Counted from the stretch's first letter, positions 26,153-34,671 are shown. The stretch is 63,213 nucleotides of DNA from an uncultured Pelagibacteraceae bacterium (GCA_902533075.1 CACAKN010000005.1:1-63213); one strand, 5' to 3'. Notes: generated by a model from the letters alone, not told the origin. Made by a program: numbers and translations.

Positions 26153-26656
26153 ATGAAAATATTAAAATTTTTAATAATCTTTTTATTTACTTTTAAATTT
26201 GCCTACGCTGATAAAAATATGAAAATTGGCACAAAAGGTAAAGAGAGCGAAGTCTCACGTATAGTTAAAGTTGTGATGTATGACAACTATTATGAACCAA
26301 GTTCATTTAAAATTAAAGCCGGAGAAACAATTAAATTTGAAGTGGAGAATGCAGGTATGCTTGTCCACGAATTTAATATTGCTAATAAAATGATGCATAT
26401 GAAGCATCAACCAGAAATGATAAAAATGGTTGAAAATGAAATTCTATTAGCTTACTCAATTGATAAAGAAAAAATGAAAAAAATGGCAAAAATGGATAAA
26501 GCCATGGGCCATTCACATAGCAATAGTGTCTTACTTGAACCAAATCAAAGAGGAGAGATTATCTGGAAGTTTGATAACGCAGTAAACATTGAAATAGCTT
26601 GCAATGTTCCTGGTCATTATCAAGTTGGAATGATTGCTAAAGTTGATATAAATTAA
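26153..26656 (+). CDS. Cupredoxin-like periplasmic copper protein with Met/His-rich loop
   Basis: A 167-aa protein with a signal peptide (KFLIIFLFTFKFAYA). Type 1 copper ligands are visible as H72 (LVHEFNIA), C150 (IACNVPGHYQVGM), H155 and M160. Between the first histidine and the cysteine lies an unusually long insert rich in Met and His (MMHMKHQPEM, then MKKMAKMDKAMGHSHS), as in copper chaperones or CopC/PcuC-like proteins. It may carry electrons or buffer copper. It lies four bases before the DUF4396 gene. Confidence 0.85.
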   Translation: MKILKFLIIFLFTFKFAYADKNMKIGTKGKESEVSRIVKVVMYDNYYEPSSFKIKAGETIKFEVENAGMLVHEFNIANKMMHMKHQPEMIKMVENEILLAYSIDKEKMKKMAKMDKAMGHSHSNSVLLEPNQRGEIIWKFDNAVNIEIACNVPGHYQVGMIAKVDIN

Positions 26657-26660
26657 TTTG

Positions 26661-27107
26661 ATGGGAAGTACAACTAAAGCCAATTTTCATTGGTTATGTA
26701 AGGATACTTGGAAGAGAAGTGCTGTAAACACTAGTTGGTGTTTATTGGGATGTGCAATTGGAGATTTAGGCACAATTTTATTTTTCCAGGTCTCAGAAAT
26801 TCCATTTCCCGTTTTAGGTATAATGATTTTAGCAATAATAAATGGTTTAATTACAAGTATAATCTTAGAGACAATAATTTTGATGAAACAAAATTTTGAT
26901 TTTTCTAAAGCTTTTCAGACTGCAATTGGAATGAGCTTTATATCAATGATTGGAATGGAAATTGCTATGAACTTGACCGATTATTTTTTAACCGGTGGTG
27001 CCATATTAACTTGGTGGGTAATACCAATAATGCTCTCTGTAGGTTTTTTAACTCCTTGGCCATATAATTATTGGAGGTTAAAAAAGTTTGACATCAACTG
27101 CCATTAA
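26661..27107 (+). CDS. DUF4396 family membrane protein
   Basis: A 148-aa four-segment membrane protein. KRSAVNTSWCLLGCAIGDLGTI near the start and the GMSFISMIGMEIAMNLTDYF helix with a closing WWVIPIMLSVGFLTPWPYNYWRLKK match DUF4396. The Met-rich helix is reminiscent of copper-handling proteins and the gene follows a copper-binding cupredoxin. A TTG three bases upstream is also in frame, but ATG at 26661 is preferred. Its end overlaps the methyltransferase gene by 20 bases. Confidence 0.82.
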   Translation: MGSTTKANFHWLCKDTWKRSAVNTSWCLLGCAIGDLGTILFFQVSEIPFPVLGIMILAIINGLITSIILETIILMKQNFDFSKAFQTAIGMSFISMIGMEIAMNLTDYFLTGGAILTWWVIPIMLSVGFLTPWPYNYWRLKKFDINCH

Positions 27108-27807
27108 AAATTGGGATAATAAAAATTGGTTATCTTCAAAAGAATATATTAATTCATTAAATAATTTTATTATTCAGAAAATTAAATTAAATGAAAAGTC
27201 TAGTATTTTAGACATTGGTTGTGGACGTGGCAGAATAATTGGATCTTTAAACTCAAAATTAAAACTAAAATCTATGCCTATTGGTATAGATTTAATTAAT
27301 CATAAAGATAAGGATAAACGATTTAAATTCAAAAAGATGGATGCTTTATCTTTTTTTTTTAATAATAAAAAAAAATTTGATCTTATTTTAGTCAAACAAA
27401 CAATTCATTTACTTAAATTAAATGAAATAAAAGTATTATTAATTCAATTAAAAAAGAGTCTTAATCCTGATGGGAGGATTCTTATCTTTACTTTAAATCC
27501 ACAAAAAAATGAACTACCTAATTTTGATTTGATGAGTAAAAAACTTGCAAAATCTCTAAAAAGAGATCAAAATATTCTCAAGTTTATATCAAAAGTATAT
27601 CCTAAACGAATTATAAAATATTTTTCTTACAAAGTAGATATAAGTAAAACAAAATATATTGATATGATTTCTAAAAGATTTATATCAATATTACTTAATC
27701 TAAGTAATCAACAAATTTTATCTGGTATAAAAGAAATTGATTTAAAATATAAAAAAAAATTAAAGTTTAAAGATAAATTAGTTTGTATAATCATTAGAAA
27801 TAATTAA
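27088..27807 (+). CDS. Class I SAM-dependent methyltransferase
   Basis: A 239-aa methyltransferase with motif I ILDIGCGRGRIIGSL (about 40-54), an acidic strand end PIGIDLINHKD and motif IV-like FDLILVKQTIHLL. A TTG start is used, ten bases after a GGAGG SD that lies inside the DUF4396 gene. The protein is very lysine-rich, ending without a clear extra domain. Substrate unknown. Confidence 0.85.
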   Translation: MTSTAIKNWDNKNWLSSKEYINSLNNFIIQKIKLNEKSSILDIGCGRGRIIGSLNSKLKLKSMPIGIDLINHKDKDKRFKFKKMDALSFFFNNKKKFDLILVKQTIHLLKLNEIKVLLIQLKKSLNPDGRILIFTLNPQKNELPNFDLMSKKLAKSLKRDQNILKFISKVYPKRIIKYFSYKVDISKTKYIDMISKRFISILLNLSNQQILSGIKEIDLKYKKKLKFKDKLVCIIIRNN

Positions 27808-27817
27808 GATAATGTAA

Positions 27818-28228
27818 ATGAATAATATATTTCAAAAATTCAATAATTTTTTTTCAAATTTTGAGGCTTTAGGATCTCTTTTTTTGAGACTTGGTGTTGG
27901 CATTGCTTTTATTATTTATGGAGTTGGTAAATTTCCTTTACCTCCAGAAGGGCTGACCGAATATTTTGGTCTTTCTCCATTTCTGGCAAGTTTAGTTGCA
28001 ATTTCAGAGGTATCTACTGGAGTGATATTAATAATTGCAAATTTTTTAAAAAACTCAATTGGGAATACTTTAACAAGATTAGCAGGTTTAAACATTGTTA
28101 TTTTAATGGTGTGTATATTTGCGGTAGCTCACAGAGACTGGTTTATTACTAAACAATTGTTTACCAGTATACAAATTTTTCTTTTGATTGGTGGTATTTA
28201 TTTTTTGGTTAAAGGAAACAAAATATAA
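27818..28228 (+). CDS. DoxX family membrane protein
   Basis: A 136-aa four-helix membrane protein. GSLFLRLGVGIAFIIYGVGKFPLP (about 19-42) is the DoxX opening, followed by EYFGLSPFLASLVAISEVSTGVILI. DoxX proteins act with thiosulfate:quinone oxidoreductases or in redox defence, but many are uncharacterised. It starts ten bases after the methyltransferase gene and converges on the TauE gene. Confidence 0.88.
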   Translation: MNNIFQKFNNFFSNFEALGSLFLRLGVGIAFIIYGVGKFPLPPEGLTEYFGLSPFLASLVAISEVSTGVILIIANFLKNSIGNTLTRLAGLNIVILMVCIFAVAHRDWFITKQLFTSIQIFLLIGGIYFLVKGNKI

Positions 28229-28246
28229 AAAATTTATAATTTTAAT

Positions 28247-28990
28247 TTAGAAAATTCTTATTCCTATTCTTATAGCGACAAAAATTACTAATAAAGATGT
28301 CATAATTGCAAGTATTCTATTAGAAAAAATCTTAAGATTTACATAATTTCCTAACAAACCACCAATAAATACACTTAAGAATAATGGCCAATAATCCAAA
28401 ATTTCATTAGTAACAGTATCTTTTGTAAGTTGTCCAAATATTCCTGATAATGAATTTATTAAAATAAATAGTGATGCAGTTGTAGCAATAATTTTAGGTT
28501 TATCTGCTTTAAGTAATAAAAGTATTGGACTTAGAAAAATACCACCACCAATACCAACAATGCCTGAAATTAATCCTATGAAAGAACCAATTAAAAAACA
28601 ATGTAAAAATTTTAGTTTTTGAATTGAGATTTCTGTATTTTCATATGATTTGTTGTTTATCAATAATAAAATTCCAGAAAAAAAAAGAATTAAAAATAAT
28701 AAAATTTCAAATAAATCTTTATTAATTTCAATACTTCCTCCTATAAAAGCTAAAGGAACAGAGCCAATCAAAAAAGGGATTAATAACTTGAAATTATGAT
28801 TTCCGGCTTTTATATAATTAATAGAGTTTCCAGAAACCACGATTACATTGCAAATTAGTGCAATAATCGGGAAAATAAAATAAGGAGTTTCCCAAATTAA
28901 CAATAATGCCAAGTATGTAGAACCTCCTCCGAAGCCAACACTTGAGTATAAAATTGCTGTTAAAAAAAAAAGAATTGGTAATATAATCAT
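28247..28990 (-). CDS. TauE/SafE family anion exporter
   Basis: A 247-aa protein with about seven to eight membrane segments and the family glycine motifs SSVGFGGGSTYLALLL at the start and GLISGIVGIGGGIFLSPILLLL in the second half. Members export sulfite, sulfoacetate or related organosulfur anions, or import them. A sulfite dehydrogenase and molybdenum cofactor genes lie about 8 kb away, so sulfite or a sulfonate is a reasonable guess. It is divergent from moaB with only 16 bases between starts. Confidence 0.9.
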   Translation of the reverse strand: MIILPILFFLTAILYSSVGFGGGSTYLALLLIWETPYFIFPIIALICNVIVVSGNSINYIKAGNHNFKLLIPFLIGSVPLAFIGGSIEINKDLFEILLFLILFFSGILLLINNKSYENTEISIQKLKFLHCFLIGSFIGLISGIVGIGGGIFLSPILLLLKADKPKIIATTASLFILINSLSGIFGQLTKDTVTNEILDYWPLFLSVFIGGLLGNYVNLKIFSNRILAIMTSLLVIFVAIRIGIRIF

Positions 28991-29006
28991 ATTAAAAAAA
29001 AATTTT

Positions 29007-29507
29007 ATGAAAATTAATATAGCACTATTGACTGTAACAGATACCAGAACTTTTGATAATGATAAATCTGGAGCTTTATTAGTTGATAGAATTAAAGAAG
29101 CAAATCATAACCTTTTTGATAGAAAAATTTGTAAAGACGATAAAGAAGATATTGTTGTCATACTTAAGGATTGGATAAAAAAAGATGAAATTGATGTTAT
29201 TATCACAACAGGAGGAACGGGATTAACTGGTAGAGATATAACTCCAGAAGCAATTGAACAAATTGCTGATAAGCATATACCTGGTTTTGGAGAAATTTTT
29301 AGAAACATAAGTTTAAAAACAGTTGGTACGTCTGCAATTCAATCAAGAGCTTGCGCCGTATTAGCTAATGGAAAATATGTTTTTGCTTTACCAGGCTCTT
29401 CAGGAGGTGTTAGAGATGCATGGGATGGAATTTTAAAATTTCAATTAGATATAAATCATAAGCCATGTAACTTTGTTGAATTATTTCCAAGACTAAAAGA
29501 AAAATAA
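29007..29507 (+). CDS. moaB: Molybdenum cofactor biosynthesis protein B (MoaB/Mog)
   Basis: A 166-aa MoaB-type molybdopterin adenylyltransferase. VDVIITTGGTGLTGRDITPEAI (about 67-88) and GKYVFALPGSSGGVRDAWD (about 127-145) are the MPT-binding signatures. It adenylylates molybdopterin before molybdenum insertion. It is separate from the moaA-C-D-E operon at 33.5-36.2 kb, which lacks such a gene, so it completes that set. It converges on the DUF1244 gene with no gap. Confidence 0.95.
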   Translation: MKINIALLTVTDTRTFDNDKSGALLVDRIKEANHNLFDRKICKDDKEDIVVILKDWIKKDEIDVIITTGGTGLTGRDITPEAIEQIADKHIPGFGEIFRNISLKTVGTSAIQSRACAVLANGKYVFALPGSSGGVRDAWDGILKFQLDINHKPCNFVELFPRLKEK

Positions 29508-29753
29508 TTATTTTTGATATTTATCTTTCCACTCTGAATAAGGCATTCCGTATATGTGTTTTCTTGCTTCAGGATCAGAAATAGTTACTCCTTTTTTTTC
29601 AGCTTCTTCCCTATACCATCTTGATAAACAGTTTCTACAAAAATTTGCTAAATTCATTAAATCAATATTTTGAACATCTTTTCTCTCATCCAAATGATTT
29701 AATAATCTTTCAAAAGTAGCAGACTGAATTTGTATTTTTTGATTTTCATTCAT
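29508..29753 (-). CDS. DUF1244 family protein
   Basis: An 81-aa protein matching DUF1244: ATFERLLNHLDERKDVQNIDLMNLANFCRNCLSRWYREEA and the closing GMPYSEWKDKYQ. Two conserved cysteines (CRNC) could bind metal. The family is common in Alpha- and Gammaproteobacteria and has no firm function. The gene ends at the moaB stop and its promoter lies in the gap to the aldehyde dehydrogenase. Confidence 0.9.
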   Translation of the reverse strand: MNENQKIQIQSATFERLLNHLDERKDVQNIDLMNLANFCRNCLSRWYREEAEKKGVTISDPEARKHIYGMPYSEWKDKYQK

Positions 29754-29804
29754 AAAAAAATATTAATCTGTTTTTTTTTAAGCACAAGATATAGTATTCA
29801 TACA

Positions 29805-29818
29805 ATTCTAAGTAGAAT
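29805..29818. promoter_or_regulatory. Perfect short palindrome upstream of the aldehyde dehydrogenase
   Basis: ATTCTA AG TAGAAT is a perfect inverted repeat with a two-base centre, lying in the 117-base gap between the divergent DUF1244 and aldehyde dehydrogenase genes. It is the right size for a dimeric repressor site. AT-rich sequence makes chance palindromes common, so support is weak. Confidence 0.3.
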
Positions 29819-29870
29819 ATTTAATTTATTACGAATAGACAGAGACAGTTATTGTTAGTTTAATAGTTTC

Positions 29871-31610
29871 ATGGCTACTAAAAGAAAGAAAAAATCTAAG
29901 CCTAAGACCAGGAAAAAAAAGAGCAGATTGGTCAAATCTTCTAGAAAAAAAATTAAAACGAAAAAAAAGGTCGTGACAAAAAAGTCTGCGACTAAGAAGC
30001 GTTCTAAAAAATCTAGAAAAAATAATAAGCTTAAAACAACAACAAAAACAAGAGGAGTACGAAAAATGAGTGCAGAAGCTATGAAAGTGTCATCTGTATT
30101 AGATACTTCTCATTTAAAGGTTAAATTTCCATTTAAAGCTAAATATGGAAACTACATAAATGGAAAATTTGTAGAACCCAAGTCAGGCAAATATTTTGAT
30201 AATGTTAGCCCGATATCAAATGAGAAAATCTGTTCAGTTGCACGATCGGATGAAAAAGACGTTGAAGCAGCATTAGATGCAGCTCACGCAGCTTTCCCAG
30301 AATGGGGAAAAACAGACATCACAACAAGATCTAACATATTGTATAAGATTGCTGATGTCTTAGAGAAGAATCTAAACTTATTAGCTACAGCTGAATGTTT
30401 AGATAATGGTAAGCCAATAAGAGAATGTATGGCCGCTGACTTACCTTTAGTGATTGATCATTGGAGATATTTCGCTGGTGTGATTAGAGCAGAAGAAGGT
30501 TCAATTGCTGAAATTGCTAATAATCAATACTCATACAATTTTCATGAACCATTAGGAGTCGTTGGTCAGATAGTTCCATGGAATTTCCCATTATTAATGG
30601 CAACATGGAAATTAGCTCCAGCTCTTGCTGCAGGAAACTGTTCAGTATTAAAACCAGCTGAACAAACACCAGCATCTATTATGGTAATGATGGAACTTAT
30701 TGGAGATTTATTACCTCCAGGAGTTGTTAACATTGTTAGCGGTTTTGGATTAGAGGCAGGTAAACCTTTAGCATCATCAAAAAGAGTTGCTAAAGTTGCT
30801 TTTACTGGTGAAACAACAACTGGTAGATTGATTATGCAGTACGCTGCACAAAATATTATTCCAATTACTTTGGAATTAGGTGGAAAGTCCCCTAACATTT
30901 TCTTTGAAGACATCATGGATAAAGATGATGATTTCTTTGATAAGTGCATCGAGGGTTTTGTAATGTTTAATCTTAACCAAGGTGAGGTTTGTACTTGTCC
31001 AAGTAGAGCTTTAATACAAGAGTCTATTTATGACAAGTTCATGGAAAGAGCTATTGCTAGAACAAAAGCTGTTGTTCAAGATAATCCTTTAAAAATGGAA
31101 ACTATGATTGGAGCTCAAGCATCTGTAGAGCAAATGGAAAAGATTAAATCTTATCTTGAGCTTGGTAAAAAAGAAGGTGCTAAAGTTCTTACAGGAGGTA
31201 GTGCTGCTAAACTTAATAGTGGATTGGAAAAAGGTAATTATATTCAACCAACTATTTTTGAAGCTAATAACAGCATGAGAATATCTCAAGAAGAGATTTT
31301 TGGACCTGTAGTATCTGTGATTAAATTTAAAGATGAAGCAGAAGCATTAAAAATTGCTAATGATACTCTTTATGGTTTAGGAGCAGCTGTATGGACTAGA
31401 AATGGTAATATAGCTCACAGAATGGGTAGAGCAATACAAGCTGGGATAGTATGGACTAATTGTTATCATGCTTATCCAGCACACTCTCCATTTGGGGGTT
31501 ACAAACAATCTGGAGTTGGTAGAGAAACTCATAAAATGATGCTTAATCATTACAGACAGAATAAGAATCTACATGTTTCTTATGCTGAGAAAAAATTAGG
31601 CTTTTTTTAA
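29871..31610 (+). CDS. NAD-dependent aldehyde dehydrogenase (ExaC/AcoD type) with histone-like N-terminal extension
   Basis: The frame has two parts. Residues 1-65 are almost only Lys, Arg, Ser and Thr ([20 protein letters not shown]...), like histone H1 tails. From M66 (30066) it is a normal aldehyde dehydrogenase of about 514 aa, with [10 protein letters not shown] and the active-site [17 protein letters not shown], whose Cys-x-Cys is typical of acetaldehyde dehydrogenases ExaC/AcoD. An AGAGGAG SD at 30051-30057 sits eight bases before M66, while the ATG at 29871 has no visible SD. So the enzyme may start at 30066 and the basic region may be a separate or fused product. DUF779 follows, as is usual for this enzyme. 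Confidence 0.9.
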   Translation: MATKRKKKSKPKTRKKKSRLVKSSRKKIKTKKKVVTKKSATKKRSKKSRKNNKLKTTTKTRGVRKMSAEAMKVSSVLDTSHLKVKFPFKAKYGNYINGKFVEPKSGKYFDNVSPISNEKICSVARSDEKDVEAALDAAHAAFPEWGKTDITTRSNILYKIADVLEKNLNLLATAECLDNGKPIRECMAADLPLVIDHWRYFAGVIRAEEGSIAEIANNQYSYNFHEPLGVVGQIVPWNFPLLMATWKLAPALAAGNCSVLKPAEQTPASIMVMMELIGDLLPPGVVNIVSGFGLEAGKPLASSKRVAKVAFTGETTTGRLIMQYAAQNIIPITLELGGKSPNIFFEDIMDKDDDFFDKCIEGFVMFNLNQGEVCTCPSRALIQESIYDKFMERAIARTKAVVQDNPLKMETMIGAQASVEQMEKIKSYLELGKKEGAKVLTGGSAAKLNSGLEKGNYIQPTIFEANNSMRISQEEIFGPVVSVIKFKDEAEALKIANDTLYGLGAAVWTRNGNIAHRMGRAIQAGIVWTNCYHAYPAHSPFGGYKQSGVGRETHKMMLNHYRQNKNLHVSYAEKKLGFF

Positions 31611-31626
31611 AACACAATAATATATA

Positions 31627-32019
31627 ATGGCCCATGATTCTAAAATCATGGGCCGTACATTAAAAATGAAAGTCTCCGCAACTCATTCTGCATTAAGTCT
31701 ACTATCTGAATTAAAACAGAAGTATGGTGAAAAACTTATGTTTCACCAATCTGGTGGTTGTTGTGATGGAAGTGCACCAATGTGTTTTCAAGAAGGTGAA
31801 TTTCCTCTTGGAGATAATGATATTAAATTGGGTGAAATAGGTGGTGTCCCATTTTATATGAATGGTGATCAATATGAAAAATGGAAACATACAGATCTTA
31901 CTATAGATGCTGTTAAAGGTATTGGTGGAATGTTTTCTTTAGATAATGGAACTGGAAAGAGATTTTTAACAAAATCTGAAATTTGTTTAGTAGTTGATAA
32001 CGAAGATAAAAAAAATTAA
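31627..32019 (+). CDS. DUF779 family protein
   Basis: A protein of up to 130 aa matching DUF779, whose core is LMFHQSGGCCDGSAPMCFQEGEFPLGDNDIKLGEI. The family nearly always follows ExaC-type aldehyde dehydrogenases and is thought to assist them; the paired cysteines suggest metal or thiol chemistry. Three in-frame ATGs are possible. The family normally begins just before VSATHSALSLL, so ATG 31666 is the best fit, and the first 13 codons coincide with a strong hairpin. The broadest frame is given here. It overlaps the end of msrQ by four bases. Confidence 0.85.
   Translation: MAHDSKIMGRTLKMKVSATHSALSLLSELKQKYGEKLMFHQSGGCCDGSAPMCFQEGEFPLGDNDIKLGEIGGVPFYMNGDQYEKWKHTDLTIDAVKGIGGMFSLDNGTGKRFLTKSEICLVVDNEDKKN
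31629..31654. other. Strong hairpin between aldehyde dehydrogenase and DUF779 coding regions
   Basis: GGCCCATGATT (31629-31639) and AATCATGGGCC (31644-31654) form a perfect 11-bp stem with a CTAA loop. It begins 19 bases after the aldehyde dehydrogenase stop. There is no T-tract, so it is not a classic terminator. Two candidate DUF779 start codons (31627 and 31648) lie in or at its stem, making translation control or mRNA 3'-end protection likely. Confidence 0.7.
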
Positions 32020-32591
32020 GTATTTTTTTTAAATTTAATCCTTAAACTCAAAAGAAATAAAATTATTAAAGTATATATTAATGGTTTAAAGAATATTGTT
32101 TTTGAAAGCCATATAAAATGTAAAGAACCAAAAATTGCAATTATATAAATCAATCTATGTAATTTTTTCCAATTTTGCTTTAGCAATCTCACCATTTTTT
32201 TTGAGGATGTAAGAGCTAATGGTATTAACAATATCCAAGCAGAAAAACCAATATAAATGTATTTTTTTTTAACTACATCATTGAGTATGGGCCCCCAGTC
32301 AAACCTGTAGTCAATTACCACATAAGTAAGCAAATGAAGAGTTGCATAAAAAAATACAAAAAGACCCAACATACGTCTTATATTGATCCAAAAAGTTAAC
32401 TTAGTAAATCTTTTAAGTGGGCTCATTGCTAATGTCAGGCAAATGAATACTAAAGTCCATTCACCAGTGAAATGAGTAATTTCTTTTACAGGTTCAGGTC
32501 CTAGTTTATTAAAAAAAATTTTATAAGTAATTAAAAAAAAAGGAATTAAACTCAGAGTAAAAACACTTGACTTTAAATATCTTATCATCAA
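32016..32591 (-). CDS. msrQ: Heme-binding membrane subunit MsrQ
   Basis: A 191-aa six-helix membrane protein of the ferric-reductase-like family. HFTGEWTLVFICLTLAMSPLKR (about 40-61), RRMLGLFVFFYATLHLLTYVV and KLHRLIYIIAIFGSLHFIWL hold the heme-ligating histidines. MsrQ passes electrons from the quinone pool to MsrP for repair of oxidised methionines in periplasmic proteins. Its start overlaps the msrP stop by four bases. It converges on DUF779. Confidence 0.95.
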   Translation of the reverse strand: MMIRYLKSSVFTLSLIPFFLITYKIFFNKLGPEPVKEITHFTGEWTLVFICLTLAMSPLKRFTKLTFWINIRRMLGLFVFFYATLHLLTYVVIDYRFDWGPILNDVVKKKYIYIGFSAWILLIPLALTSSKKMVRLLKQNWKKLHRLIYIIAIFGSLHFIWLSKTIFFKPLIYTLIILFLLSLRIKFKKNT

Positions 32592-33496
32592 AAATATTTT
32601 TTTAAATCCATGCCAGTATATAAATTTGCTACTTGATCACCATAGCCGTTAAACATTTCAGTTTTTATTCTTGGAGCAAATATATCATTACCAATTACTC
32701 TTTCAGTAGCTTGTGACCATCTCGGATGATCAACTTTAGGATTTACATTAGAATAAAAACCATATTCCCTTGGTGAAGCCCACATCCATGAGGATGTTGG
32801 CATTTTTTCTACAAGTTTTATTTTAACAATAGCCTTTGAACTTTTAAAACCATATTTCCAAGGAATAAAAATTCTTAGAGGAGCTCCATTTTGGTTCGGA
32901 AGTTTTTTATTGTATAAACCTGTTACTACTGTTGTTAAAGGGTGCATTGCCTCATCAATTTTTAAACCTTCTTTGTAAGGCCAATTTAATACAGGATATC
33001 TTTGACCACTCATTTGATCAGGATCATAAACACTCTCAAACTCAACAAATTTTGCTTTACTCGTAAAAGTGACTTTAGATAGAAGTTGACTCAATGAAAA
33101 ACCATTCCATGGAATAACCATTGACCAGCCTTCAACACATCTTAATTTTAAAATTCTTTCTTCAGACTGAAATGACGATAATATTTCCTCCATAGAAATT
33201 TCCAAAGGTTTTTCAACTTCACCCTCAATTTTAATATTCCAAGGGCTTGTTTTAAAATTTTGTGATCGAATATAAGGATCGCTTTTTCCAGTACCAAATT
33301 CGTAATAATTATTATAGGTAGTAATATCCTCGAAACTTGTAACTTTATTTTGATCTACATTTGCAAATGAGTTATTTATCAAAGGGAGAGTGCTTAAAGC
33401 TAATGATCCAAAGCCAAAACCAAATGATTTTATAAAAGATCTTCTTTTTTTATAAATTTTTTCAGGAGTTATTTCGGAATATTTAAATTTTTTCAT
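32588..33496 (-). CDS. msrP: Protein-methionine-sulfoxide reductase catalytic subunit MsrP
   Basis: A 302-aa molybdoenzyme (formerly YedY). It has a Tat signal with KKRRSFIKSFGFGFGS (RR at about 18-19) and the Mo-ligand cysteine in LKLRCVEGWSMVIPWNG (Cys about 120). KKLPNQNGAPLRIFIPWKYGFKSSK is conserved in the family. It reduces Met sulfoxide in the periplasm with electrons from MsrQ. It overlaps moaE by 14 bases, so the enzyme is made from the same message as its cofactor genes. Confidence 0.96.
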   Translation of the reverse strand: MKKFKYSEITPEKIYKKRRSFIKSFGFGFGSLALSTLPLINNSFANVDQNKVTSFEDITTYNNYYEFGTGKSDPYIRSQNFKTSPWNIKIEGEVEKPLEISMEEILSSFQSEERILKLRCVEGWSMVIPWNGFSLSQLLSKVTFTSKAKFVEFESVYDPDQMSGQRYPVLNWPYKEGLKIDEAMHPLTTVVTGLYNKKLPNQNGAPLRIFIPWKYGFKSSKAIVKIKLVEKMPTSSWMWASPREYGFYSNVNPKVDHPRWSQATERVIGNDIFAPRIKTEMFNGYGDQVANLYTGMDLKKYF

Positions 33497-33935
33497 TACT
33501 TATTGGATTTCCTTTTAACCATTCACTATCTTCATTTTCATAATGTTCTTTTTTCCATATTGGTGATCTTTTTTTTATCTCTTCAATTATATATCTTGAA
33601 AGTAAATATGCTTGATCGCGATGTTTGCAAGCAACTGCGATAATAATGCTAATCTCACCTAATTTTAAATGTCCTTTAGCATGTTCAATAAAAACAGCTT
33701 TATCTTTAATATTTAGCTTTTGATCTACTTCATTGTATATTTCTTCAAAGCTTTTGATAACCATTTTATCATGACTATCATAAGTAATTCCAATTACTGT
33801 TCTATTATCATTAATGTTTCTTACAGTACCTAAAAAATAAATTGACGCTCCAAATTTTGAATCTTTAATAAACTTTTCAGCGTTTGAAGTAAGTATTTTC
33901 TCTTTTTCAGAATCCACTATCTTTGTATGAAGCAT
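33483..33935 (-). CDS. moaE: Molybdopterin synthase catalytic subunit
   Basis: A 150-aa MoaE. GASIYFLGTVRNINDNRTVIGITYDSHDKM (about 29-58), HAKGHLKLGEISIIIAVACKHRDQA and IKKRSPIWKKEHYENEDSEW are the expected active-site lysine and arginine blocks. With MoaD it converts cPMP to molybdopterin. The start is fixed by a TAATG overlap with moaD, and the moaD glycine codons form an exceptional GGAGGAGG SD. Confidence 0.96.
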   Translation of the reverse strand: MLHTKIVDSEKEKILTSNAEKFIKDSKFGASIYFLGTVRNINDNRTVIGITYDSHDKMVIKSFEEIYNEVDQKLNIKDKAVFIEHAKGHLKLGEISIIIAVACKHRDQAYLLSRYIIEEIKKRSPIWKKEHYENEDSEWLKGNPISNEKI

Positions 33936-34204
33936 TAACCTCCTCCGATAGGGGGTATAATACCAATCTTTTGATCTTTTGTGATTTTATAATTGTCGCT
34001 AATTATTTCATTATTTTCTGAACAAAAAGCTGAAGATTTTACAATTTTAATGAAGTTTTCATTTCCACCAAAATTTTTATCTATATATTTAATTATTTCA
34101 TTTTTTAAATCATTTACTGAAGATTTGTCTTCAATTTCAAACTCTAGGTGATCTTTTTCACTAAAATCTCTGCTAGCCCCAAATAATTCTAGTTTAATTT
34201 TCAT
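33935..34204 (-). CDS. moaD: Molybdopterin synthase sulfur carrier subunit
   Basis: An 89-aa ubiquitin-like MoaD. The N-terminal KIKLELFGASRDFSE and the C-terminal KIGIIPPIGGG with terminal Gly-Gly, the thiocarboxylation site, identify it. The tail has three glycines rather than two. It overlaps moaE by one base and the thioesterase gene by four bases. Confidence 0.93.
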   Translation of the reverse strand: MKIKLELFGASRDFSEKDHLEFEIEDKSSVNDLKNEIIKYIDKNFGGNENFIKIVKSSAFCSENNEIISDNYKITKDQKIGIIPPIGGG

Positions 34205-34671
34205 TTCTTTAATTTTTTTGAAAATTTTAAGTTTTCATTTTTAAATTGAGTTTTATTTTTATTAATAAAATCATCCATTATTTTTATTTTTTCTTCTTCA
34301 AATTCAGCAACTTTTCTCTCGTTAAGATCTACATATAAAGCTAAAATTTCAATTGTTGAGGCTAGAAATTTTTTTTCTTTATGAATCATTTCCATCTTAT
34401 ATTGAAGTCGTTTTTTGTCATGATCAAGATAAACACAATTAATATCTACTTCATCATTTAGTTGGAGCTCTTGATTATAAGTTATATGAGACTCTACAAT
34501 CATTGTACTTTTTTTAGTTGTTTTTGCTGAGTGTTCACCCATCTTAAAAATATTATTTAGTGTATCAGCGCCATATTTATCAAACATTAACAGATAATAT
34601 GAAACATTCATGTGATCGTTGTAATCAATCCAATCTTTAATTACTTTTTGAGAACTTAGATAAACAGACAT
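34201..34671 (-). CDS. Hotdog-fold thioesterase
   Basis: A 156-aa 4HBT-like protein. VIKDWIDYNDHMNVSYYLLMFDKYGADTLN (about 10-39) carries the hotdog active-site DxxxHMN motif. It resembles the acyl-CoA thioesterase domain found with carnitine dehydrogenase. It sits inside the moa operon, seven bases after moaC and overlapping moaD by four, although no acyl-CoA chemistry is known in molybdopterin synthesis. It may be a passenger, or serve a pathway that shares regulation. Confidence 0.85.
   Translation of the reverse strand: MSVYLSSQKVIKDWIDYNDHMNVSYYLLMFDKYGADTLNNIFKMGEHSAKTTKKSTMIVESHITYNQELQLNDEVDINCVYLDHDKKRLQYKMEMIHKEKKFLASTIEILALYVDLNERKVAEFEEEKIKIMDDFINKNKTQFKNENLKFSKKLKK

Noticed and set aside
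29754..29870. An additional small gene before the aldehyde dehydrogenase
   Set aside because: The 117-base gap is AT-rich with several stops and only a short palindrome; nothing coding could be supported.
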